Assembly: GCA_022361535.1 (NCBI GenBank)
Contig: JAKSAU010000845.1
Coordinates: 1 to 19,759, forward strand
Direction of reading: 5' to 3'
DNA from: Desulfobacterales bacterium
Lineage (GTDB): Bacteria > Desulfobacterota > Desulfobacteria > Desulfobacterales > Desulfobacteraceae
DNA: 19,759 nt
Positions 13,391 through 19,759 of this stretch are shown here, piece after piece (the first letter of the stretch is position 1; every line of letters begins with the position of its first letter). A program made the translations under genes and the position numbers. The notes under the pieces were generated by a model. It had not been told where the DNA came from, ran no database searches, and worked only from the letters and a program-made list of their open reading frames with translations.

Positions 13391-16300
13391 ATGGAGATCC
13401 AAACCGACGGACCTGTTTCGGCAGGGACCTATATTATCAACCAGGCCAAGCGCGTTAATCTGAACCCCAGCCTTTTGTATGAAGCGGTAATTGACCTTTC
13501 CTCAGAAGGATTGATCACCGCCAACTGTATCAACCGTGCAGCCGGTATTCTTCTCAACGATCTTGGACTGCCCCACTATTTTTTCGAAACCATCACTAAA
13601 GATTCCCTTAAAAACATTCTGGCTTCAATTGCCAAAAGTTTGAAGATTCAAGGAGAAAAGGTGGAGCTTTCTTCCTGGGTGGCGGATATTGACTTTGACC
13701 TTAACCAGGGCCGCCAGGTCCAGCGGGTTAGAATCGCAACCAAGGAAACCCGGGATGCAGTTGAGGCCCTCTTGGATAACCAGTTGGTTGGTCATCGCAG
13801 AGAGTATTACTATAACCCTGAAAAAGAGTATTACACCTATATGTTCCGCCCGGAAACCGTTGCGGATTTCAATACGGACCGGTTTTCAGGCTCCCGCTTT
13901 CTTTTTGGGCTGGATCAAAACTACATCCAGACCCCACGGTTGACCCGCAACAGGTATGAACAATTTTTGGAAACCATTTCCAATTCCGTGACCCCATTAA
14001 TTGAGGTGTTTAACCTGTCTGATATCGGCGAGATCCGGTTCATGTTCAACTCGGATTTTGCCCGTCCCCAGCTTGCAGTACTTCGTCAGCTGTTTGCAGA
14101 CCACGGCCTGGTTATCACCCGGGCATACTGGGAGCCATATTCAACTGAAGCAAAGGTCCCCTCATCCATCTGCTCGCTTTATGTACAAGGGGAGTTGGCC
14201 AGGTCCAAAGAGCAGGCGTTGATAGATGACCTTAGGTCTTTTTTAAGTTTTGCCGTATCTGATGTGACACGGTTGTATATAAACGGTCAGCTTGATTTTA
14301 AAGAAATGCTGTTTGCAGGAAATGCCATTGATTTCACCCATATGTTTATCTACAGGGAACGGGGCAACCAGAGTGACAGGGACATCATGGAAAGCCTGGA
14401 AAATGCTGACCACAAAGCGGCTTTTGCTTCAAGGATTCATGAGTCCAATAAGTTTACCTATGTGTCCCGGACCATCATGGAAACAGCCTGTGAACATCCT
14501 GACCTGCTCAAATTTCTGTTCCGGCTTTTCGACCTGAAGTTCAACCCGGCAGGACCTGGTGAGTTGACTGCTGCTGATCTTGAAAAAGAATGGGACTCCT
14601 TTGAACGGATGCTGGCTGTCCGGTTTATGGATTTTCCTCTTGGCCAGGACATCTTTTCCTTTATGTTTAAATTCATTCCCGGAACGTTAAAGACCAATTT
14701 TTATAAATCGGAGAAACGGTCCTTTGCATTTAGGATGGACCAGCAGATTCTTGATCCTCTGGTATTCGAGCAATTCGTTTTTGGTATTTTCTTTGCCAAT
14801 GGCCACTATGCCTGTGGTACCCACTTGCGGGCGGATGATATTGCCCGCGGCGGTTTGAGGATGATCCGGGTTACTCCGGGCAACCATGCTGCAGAGCTGG
14901 ACAATGCCGTATTGCTCAATTATGCTCTGGGTCCCAAAGCACAGCGTCTCAAACACAAGGATATTTGTGAGAGCGGCTCCAAAGGCGTTGTGGTACCCCA
15001 TGCCCTGTATGCCTCTTATGGTATGGAAGCATTGTACGATTATACAGAAGGCATCATGGATTTGATGCTGCCTGATGCCAGTGTCAAGGATCATTATGGG
15101 AAACCTGAAATGGTATTCTTCGGACCGGACGAAGGAACTGCCCCGCTGATGGATGCGGTGGCTTTCAGGGCCAAAGAAAGAGGATATGCACACTGGCGCA
15201 CCATTACCACAGGTAAAAGTTTTGGTATCCCCCATGATACTTACGGAATTCTGGACAACGGGGATATTTTCGGACTGTCTGCCCATGATGCAAAAACCAC
15301 TGAGCTTGCCGTCAATGGTGAGTCAAAGGCTGTCACTGCAGATATGGACGAGATCTGGAATCAGATCGGCGGACGGGTAGACATCAGCGGTATGACCACC
15401 ACATCAGTCATGGGTGCATTCAGGACCTTGATCGATCATTATGGTGTTAAAGAAGAAGATCTCAACCTGATGATGACAGGAGGCCCCGACGGAGACCTGG
15501 GAGCCAATGAAATCCAGTGTTACAAAGGCAAGGTCTGCCTGATCATTGACGGCGGTTCCATTCTTTTTGACCCGGACGGGCTGGACAAAGAAGCATTGAT
15601 GAAGATCGGGTTTATGCGTCACACAGCGCCACGGGTTAACTCTTTGGGGTTCCCGGTAGAAAAGCTTGGTAAAAACGGCTTCCAGGTGCCGCTTAAAGGA
15701 AAAAATATCACGCTTCCCGACGGCACTTTGGTGGAGGACGGGGCTGTCTTTCACAGGAATTTCATTACAGATCCGGCCAACCGTAAATATATTGAGCAGG
15801 CCAATATCCAGGCATTTATACCTTGCGGCGGATTTAAAGATACCATCAACCATGGAAACGTCCGGGCCTTTACCGGCCTGTTCCAGGAACTGCGTTTCAT
15901 TGTCGAAGGTGCCAATGTCTTTTTCGATGATGCAGCAAGGCGGTATATTGCTTCATCAACGCAGATCAAACAGATCAAGGACAGTTCTGCCAACAAGGGC
16001 GGTGTGTTCTCGTCTGCCGTGGCAGAGGTGCTGACTGCCTTCTTGTTTGAGAACGATTATGAGCAGCGGCTTTTGGAAGACGTGGATACACGGTGGGCTT
16101 TGATTCGGGATATCATGAATTTGGTTTCAACCTATGCAGCAGCTGAGACCAAGATGCTTATCAAAATTCACGAAGCTGATCCTGAAGTACCGCTCTTTAT
16201 ATTGTCTGAAAAAACCAGCGAACAGATTTTTGCCTTCCAGGGTATTGTTGCCGATCACCTGGATGAGGTGACAGGAAATGAAAACCTGTTATGGGAAGTT

Positions 16301-16522
16301 TTGAAAACCTATATACCGGAAGTTTTGGTAAATAATTTGGGTAGAGAAGCGATTTTAAAAATAATGAATGCAGAAAAGTTATCTGCTTACAGGGATGCCA
16401 TCATTACCAAGAAAATGGCTTCCCTGGCATTCTATGAACATGGTACGGACTGGGACGCCTATGCCCAAAAGGCTGCTTCGGATTTTACCGGGGCCATGTC
16501 TGCCTTGTTCAATGTCAATTAA
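13391..16522 (+). CDS. large NAD-dependent glutamate dehydrogenase (about 115-kDa class)
   Basis: The 1043-aa protein oxidises glutamate to 2-oxoglutarate and ammonium with NAD. The catalytic half shows ADDIARGGLRMIRV (about 480), GSKGVVVP (about 526), FFGPDEGTAPLMDAVAFRA (about 576), GKSFGIPHDTYG (about 610), the nucleotide-binding TGGPDGDLGANEI (about 694) and EGANVFF (about 838). The first roughly 430 residues are an N-terminal extension of the large GDH classes with probable regulatory function. At 1043 residues it fits the roughly 115-kDa class rather than the 180-kDa (about 1600-residue) class. ATG 13391 follows AGGAG (13381-13385) by five bases. It stands first in a two-gene GDH cluster, 103 bases before gdhA, behind a long AT-rich leader. 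The NAD preference and catabolic direction come from family knowledge. Confidence 0.93.
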   Translation: MEIQTDGPVSAGTYIINQAKRVNLNPSLLYEAVIDLSSEGLITANCINRAAGILLNDLGLPHYFFETITKDSLKNILASIAKSLKIQGEKVELSSWVADIDFDLNQGRQVQRVRIATKETRDAVEALLDNQLVGHRREYYYNPEKEYYTYMFRPETVADFNTDRFSGSRFLFGLDQNYIQTPRLTRNRYEQFLETISNSVTPLIEVFNLSDIGEIRFMFNSDFARPQLAVLRQLFADHGLVITRAYWEPYSTEAKVPSSICSLYVQGELARSKEQALIDDLRSFLSFAVSDVTRLYINGQLDFKEMLFAGNAIDFTHMFIYRERGNQSDRDIMESLENADHKAAFASRIHESNKFTYVSRTIMETACEHPDLLKFLFRLFDLKFNPAGPGELTAADLEKEWDSFERMLAVRFMDFPLGQDIFSFMFKFIPGTLKTNFYKSEKRSFAFRMDQQILDPLVFEQFVFGIFFANGHYACGTHLRADDIARGGLRMIRVTPGNHAAELDNAVLLNYALGPKAQRLKHKDICESGSKGVVVPHALYASYGMEALYDYTEGIMDLMLPDASVKDHYGKPEMVFFGPDEGTAPLMDAVAFRAKERGYAHWRTITTGKSFGIPHDTYGILDNGDIFGLSAHDAKTTELAVNGESKAVTADMDEIWNQIGGRVDISGMTTTSVMGAFRTLIDHYGVKEEDLNLMMTGGPDGDLGANEIQCYKGKVCLIIDGGSILFDPDGLDKEALMKIGFMRHTAPRVNSLGFPVEKLGKNGFQVPLKGKNITLPDGTLVEDGAVFHRNFITDPANRKYIEQANIQAFIPCGGFKDTINHGNVRAFTGLFQELRFIVEGANVFFDDAARRYIASSTQIKQIKDSSANKGGVFSSAVAEVLTAFLFENDYEQRLLEDVDTRWALIRDIMNLVSTYAAAETKMLIKIHEADPEVPLFILSEKTSEQIFAFQGIVADHLDEVTGNENLLWEVLKTYIPEVLVNNLGREAILKIMNAEKLSAYRDAIITKKMASLAFYEHGTDWDAYAQKAASDFTGAMSALFNVN

Positions 16523-16544
16523 TTGAAACAACCATACAATGAAT

Positions 16545-16569
16545 GCCGCCCCGTGGGCTATGGGGCGGC
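16545..16569 (+). terminator. strong GC hairpin between the two GDH genes (attenuator or processing site)
   Basis: GCCGCCCC (16545-16552) pairs with GGGGCGGC (16562-16569) around a nine-base loop, 23 bases after the NAD-GDH stop. The 3' side reads TGTTCATAAAC, not a U-run, so full termination is unlikely; partial termination or protection of the upstream mRNA is more plausible. No separate promoter is obvious for gdhA. Confidence 0.5.
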
Positions 16570-16625
16570 TGTTCATAAACAATTGGGGTAGTCCTTATCT
16601 TTTAACAGGAAAGAGGAGTAGAAAA

Positions 16626-17975
16626 ATGGGTACAATTATGGACATTGTTAATGCAAGAGATCCCTATGAAAAGGAATTCCACCAGGCGGTCCACGAGGTG
16701 GTGGAATCTGTAAAGCCTGTTCTGGATAAAAATCCGGAATACCGCCATGCCGGGATCATGGAGCGGATCGTTGAGCCCGAACGGGTGATCCAGTTCAGGG
16801 TACCCTGGGTGGATGATCAGGGTAAGGTCCAGGTCAACCGCGGATTCAGAATTGAAATGAATTCCGCCATCGGTCCTTATAAAGGGGGCCTTCGGTTCCA
16901 TCCTTCGGTAAACCTCTCCATCCTCAAATTCCTGGCGTTTGAACAGGTATTTAAAAATGCTTTGACCACTTTGCCCATCGGCGGTGGAAAAGGCGGATCT
17001 GATTTTGATCCAAAAGGAAAATCTGATTTTGAAGTCATGCGGTTTTGCCAGAGTTTTATGGCCGAGCTTTTCCGCCACATTGGCCAGGATACGGACGTAC
17101 CGGCAGGAGATATCGGGGTTGGCGGCCGTGAGATCGGGTATCTTTTTGGTATGTATAAAAAACTGAGAAATGAATTTACAGGTGTGTTAACAGGCAAAAG
17201 CCTGAACTGGGGCGGCAGCCTTATCCGGCCTGAAGCAACCGGCTACGGTGCTGTTTTCTTTGCCGATGAAATGCTGGCAACCAAGAATGAGAGCCTAAAA
17301 GATAAAGTGTGTTTGGTTTCAGGTTCGGGCAACGTCGCCCAATATACAACAGAGAAAATCAACCAGTTGGGCGGCAAGGTGGTTACGCTGTCCGACTCCA
17401 CCGGCTATATCTATGATGAAGAAGGTATTGACGGAGACAAACTGCAATGGGTTATGTACCTGAAAAATGTTAAGCGCGGGCGGATCAAGGAGTATGCAGA
17501 TAAGTACTCAACAGCCGTATATACTGCCCTTGACGGCTCAGAAGATCACAACCCGCTATGGAACCATAAGGCCCACTGCGCATTCCCGTCTGCCACCCAG
17601 AACGAGATTAATGAGAAAGATGCACAGAACCTGGTGAATAATGGCGTCTATGTGATCAGTGAAGGCGCCAATATGCCTACCACACCTGACGGCATCGAGG
17701 TTTTCCTGGAAAACAAGATACTCTATGCACCGGGCAAGGCAGCCAATGCCGGCGGAGTAGCTGTATCAGGACTTGAAATGTCTCAGAACTCAATGCGGAT
17801 CAAATGGACCAGGGAAGAAGTGGAAGCCAAACTCAAAGGTATCATGCAAAGCATTCACAGTGCATGCATAGAAGCTTCAGAAGAATACGGCACCCCTGGC
17901 AATTATGTAAATGGTGCCAATATTGCCGGATTTGTCAAAGTTGCGGATGCCATGATGGATCAGGGTATTGTATAG
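16626..17975 (+). CDS. gdhA: hexameric glutamate dehydrogenase, GdhA type (probably NADP-dependent)
   Basis: The 449-aa protein has the length of the small hexameric GDH family and its signatures: GPYKGGLRFHPSVN (about 83-96), PIGGGKGGSDFDPKGKSD (about 117-134, catalytic lysine), PAGDIGVGGREIG (about 159-171, catalytic aspartate), GSGNVAQ (about 234-240) and EGANMPTTPD (about 346-355). The residues after the second strand of the Rossmann fold (TLSDSTGYIYDEEGID) resemble NADP-dependent enterobacterial GdhA, so reductive amination of 2-oxoglutarate for ammonium assimilation is likely. ATG 16626 is preferred over the in-frame ATG 16539 because GAGGAG (16613-16618) precedes it by seven bases and the extra 29 residues overlap a GC hairpin and resemble no GDH N-terminus. 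It is followed by a bidirectional terminator. Confidence 0.95.
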   Translation: MGTIMDIVNARDPYEKEFHQAVHEVVESVKPVLDKNPEYRHAGIMERIVEPERVIQFRVPWVDDQGKVQVNRGFRIEMNSAIGPYKGGLRFHPSVNLSILKFLAFEQVFKNALTTLPIGGGKGGSDFDPKGKSDFEVMRFCQSFMAELFRHIGQDTDVPAGDIGVGGREIGYLFGMYKKLRNEFTGVLTGKSLNWGGSLIRPEATGYGAVFFADEMLATKNESLKDKVCLVSGSGNVAQYTTEKINQLGGKVVTLSDSTGYIYDEEGIDGDKLQWVMYLKNVKRGRIKEYADKYSTAVYTALDGSEDHNPLWNHKAHCAFPSATQNEINEKDAQNLVNNGVYVISEGANMPTTPDGIEVFLENKILYAPGKAANAGGVAVSGLEMSQNSMRIKWTREEVEAKLKGIMQSIHSACIEASEEYGTPGNYVNGANIAGFVKVADAMMDQGIV

Positions 17976-18040
17976 ATTGTACTTTTTATTGATAGCAAAA
18001 GCTGGATATCCACAAATTAGGATATCTGCTGACTGAATAT

Positions 18041-18077
18041 AATAAGGCTGCCCACTATTCTGGTGGGCAGCCTTATT
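18041..18077. terminator. bidirectional rho-independent terminator
   Basis: AATAAGGCTGCCCAC (18041-18055) pairs perfectly over 15 bases with 18063-18077 around a seven-base loop. The AT ends of the stem provide a short U-run in each direction. It sits between the convergent gdhA and MBL-fold hydrolase genes. A smaller inverted repeat GATATCC/GGATATC (18005-18026) lies just before it. Confidence 0.88.
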
Positions 18078-18094
18078 CGTTTAAACAACTTTTT

Positions 18095-18982
18095 CTATAG
18101 GTTCAGGTGATATCTGTCGTCATAGAAAGTCACCCTGTTTTCTGTCATCAGCTTTTCAAGATGCTTTTTCATATGTGCTTTTTCGCCAAACTCAAAAAAA
18201 TGCTTGGGTTCCCTTGGTTTCCTGTAAATTATACAGGCTGCAACAATCTGCTCGAAGGTTTTGGGTTCAGCCAGAACGTCCAAAAGCTTTTCTTCCCGGA
18301 TACGAATCACATCCAGATAATTATCCCATAGCGGGCCGGGAGGACTCTCAAATATGCCTGTTTCATGCGACGTCACCCAGACCTTGGCTTGTATTTTTTT
18401 AAGTTTGTTTACAGAATCAATGGTCTGCTGGATGTTTGAACCAGGATCCCCATACCATGGACCGAACTTTGTCAGGTCATAGTCTCCTAAAAAGAGAAGC
18501 CCTGGTTCGTCAAATAGAAATGCCGTGTGGCCTGGTGTATGTCCTGGGGTATGTATGATTTTTACCCTGGTGCTGCGCAAATTCTGCCATGTGCCGTCTT
18601 CCAGAAACCCGTCAGGTTTTCTGGGGGTAAAATGAAACACGTCTTTAAGTAATGGCCGCCATTCTTTTTTGTAGGTGTCTTCAAGTCCGTAGGCTTCAAG
18701 GAATAGCTCTATATCGGACAACTGCTCTGCATCCTGTTCCATCATGAATAGGGGAAGATCGTCAAACAGGTCCAGATGCATGAAATGATCTTCGTGCCAG
18801 TGACTGAGCCAGACCTGCCGGACATTGTTATTACGCCTCAATTCTTTTAGCCGGCTCCGGTTTGACGAAGGGTCGATTAATACGCCTGCATCCTGTATAT
18901 ACAGAGAGTGGCAACATGGATATTTCCCCTCATTTTCTCCGGGGATGACCCATACCGGGCCGAAGTGTTTTTCCTGTAACAT
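18095..18982 (-). CDS. metallo-beta-lactamase-fold hydrolase
   Basis: This 295-aa protein has the MBL metal-binding set: HWHEDH (61-66), HTPGHTPGH with His148, GDYD with Asp167, and SHETG with His206. Residues after about 225 form a helical C-terminal part with Lys/Arg-rich segments, seen in many MBL-fold esterases and thioesterases of unknown substrate. There is no signal peptide, so it is cytoplasmic. ATG 18982 is preferred to a TTG eight codons earlier (19006) because a GAGG site precedes the ATG by five bases and the ATG lies seven bases after the stop of the upstream gene, avoiding an overlap. It is the last gene of a three-gene minus-strand set. Glyoxalase II-like or lactonase activities are possible but unsupported. 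Confidence 0.88.
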   Translation of the reverse strand: MLQEKHFGPVWVIPGENEGKYPCCHSLYIQDAGVLIDPSSNRSRLKELRRNNNVRQVWLSHWHEDHFMHLDLFDDLPLFMMEQDAEQLSDIELFLEAYGLEDTYKKEWRPLLKDVFHFTPRKPDGFLEDGTWQNLRSTRVKIIHTPGHTPGHTAFLFDEPGLLFLGDYDLTKFGPWYGDPGSNIQQTIDSVNKLKKIQAKVWVTSHETGIFESPPGPLWDNYLDVIRIREEKLLDVLAEPKTFEQIVAACIIYRKPREPKHFFEFGEKAHMKKHLEKLMTENRVTFYDDRYHLNL

Positions 18983-18989
18983 CAATGCC

Positions 18990-19400
18990 TCATTTGAAAT
19001 CGTCAAGATAGTCGGAGATCATTTCCATTTCGTTGGGCCGGATTTGCCGCCACGAAAATGCAAATAATGGCTTACCATGCAGTTTCCGATCCGGGTTAAG
19101 GTGGGCAACCCGGATTTGATCCCTTACTTCAACCCATAAGGTTTTATTGATGTCCAGATCATAAGCCTCTGACATTTTTTCGGCAAAATTATGGATATAG
19201 TTTTTTAAGGAGGTATTAACAAACTTTTTTGTTTTAATGCCTTTTACAATGACGGCGATTGGAAAAAGGTATTTAATGCCGCCGCTGTCATCGCCCAGTT
19301 TCACGATCTTGACCCGGTAGGCGCCGGGCCACCAGGCAATGGGGGGCTTTCCGTCATGGCTTTTTCCATCCCATTCATAAGTAAAATCGTGAAGTATCAT
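18990..19400 (-). CDS. conserved-looking protein of unknown function (136 aa)
   Basis: I do not recognise this protein. ATG 19400 has a clear AAGGAGGT site just upstream. It is soluble, without signal peptide or membrane helix, rich in aromatic and basic residues, with segments such as FTYEWDGKSHDG at the start, AWWPGAYRVKIVKLGDD (22-38) and FAFSWRQIRPNEME (113-126). The alternating hydrophobic pattern in the first half suggests a beta-rich domain, followed by a helix (SLKNYIHNFAEKMSEAYDL). It lies seven bases before the MBL-fold gene and nine bases after the gene at the window edge, so the three are likely translated from one mRNA. Confidence 0.75.
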   Translation of the reverse strand: MILHDFTYEWDGKSHDGKPPIAWWPGAYRVKIVKLGDDSGGIKYLFPIAVIVKGIKTKKFVNTSLKNYIHNFAEKMSEAYDLDINKTLWVEVRDQIRVAHLNPDRKLHGKPLFAFSWRQIRPNEMEMISDYLDDFK

Positions 19401-19409
19401 AACACCTCC

Positions 19410-19759
19410 TTAAAAGGAAATCTTTTTGGCTGCCCTGCGGCAGGCTAGGGCGAAATCTTCCGGAAAACACCCGCTGATCCATCGCAACTGTGCCTCTGAA
19501 AATGTACCTGGCGCATAGGGCAATCTTGGAATAAACGAATACATAATATGCTGCCCGTTGTCAGGTCGGTTGAACCGGCCGGAGAATTCAATGCTTGTGA
19601 CCATTTTAGCGCCCAGAATATCAAGGGTTTGAAGGGCAATAAGCATGGCACGATCCAGGCTTTGGCGGGTGGGCGTGTCCGCTGCCAGGATATGGGGACA
19701 GACAGTTTTGGTCATCAACTGAAGCTCCCATTCACTGACCTGGGCCTTGGGCACAAAGA
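19410..19759 (-). CDS. protein of unknown function (5' end at or beyond the right edge)
   Basis: This frame is open from the window edge to its stop at 19410. A GTG at 19754 could be the start (114 aa), but the frame is still open upstream and the ribosome binding site would fall outside the window, so the true N-terminus is undetermined. The visible part contains QSLDRAMLIALQTLDILGAKMVTSIEFSG, then GQHIMYSFIPRLPYAPGTFSE and a C-terminus ending ACRRAAKKISF. I recognise no family. Only nine bases separate it from the next gene, whose ribosome binding site lies in the gap, so co-transcription is very likely. Confidence 0.6.
   Translation of the reverse strand, partial: FVPKAQVSEWELQLMTKTVCPHILAADTPTRQSLDRAMLIALQTLDILGAKMVTSIEFSGRFNRPDNGQHIMYSFIPRLPYAPGTFSEAQLRWISGCFPEDFALACRRAAKKISF

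Noticed and set aside
14687..15286. 199-aa minus-strand open frame
   Set aside because: It is antisense to the catalytic core of the NAD-glutamate dehydrogenase, whose motifs are unmistakable.

Overview
The window reads as chromosomal DNA from a strictly anaerobic, sulfate-reducing member of the Desulfobacterota (Desulfobacteraceae-like). The evidence is a QmoC-like iron-sulfur/cytochrome b subunit, a corrinoid-linked gene cluster, large NAD-dependent glutamate dehydrogenase, AT-leaning codon use and clear sigma70-type promoters. The assignment is inference; no rRNA or other taxonomic marker is present. I see no tRNA, rRNA, CRISPR array, transposase or prophage gene.

Layout. (1) Positions 1-5130, minus strand: a five-gene operon behind a strong promoter (-35 5125-5130, -10 5101-5106) and a well-formed cobalamin riboswitch (about 4880-5090). 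In transcription order it encodes a TrpD-like phosphoribosyltransferase with a divergent substrate region, a 67-aa unknown protein, a single polypeptide joining a zinc alcohol/polyol-type dehydrogenase to a CobT-type base phosphoribosyltransferase, a stand-alone MetH-N/BHMT-type methyltransferase domain, and a DUF6951-like small protein cut by the window edge. This is the most promising candidate for an undescribed system: two phosphoribosyltransferases, a dehydrogenase and a thiol methyltransferase under B12 control. (2) 5188-7032, plus strand: a TetR regulator with a perfect palindromic operator over its own -10, followed by an orphan qmoC-like gene. (3) 7048-12718: a rhomboid protease (minus), an HD-domain phosphohydrolase (plus), an EamA transporter plus MaoC-type hydratase pair (minus), and a 648-aa Hsp90/GHKL-type ATPase with an unassigned N-terminal third (minus). 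(4) 12719-13390: a gene-free stretch with a perfect 16-bp palindrome and a pair of imperfect direct repeats. (5) 13391-17975, plus strand: two unrelated glutamate dehydrogenases in tandem, one of the large NAD type (1043 aa) and one of the hexameric GdhA type (449 aa), ended by a strong bidirectional terminator. (6) 18095-19759, minus strand: a metallo-beta-lactamase-fold hydrolase behind two unrecognised genes, the last reaching the window edge.

Several starts were moved from the longest open frame to the codon with a ribosome binding site: the TrpD-like gene (GTG 4816), tetR (ATG 5263), qmoC-like (ATG 5899), gdhA (ATG 16626) and the MBL hydrolase (ATG 18982). Functional links inside the riboswitch operon are inferred from co-regulation and domain content, not demonstrated.
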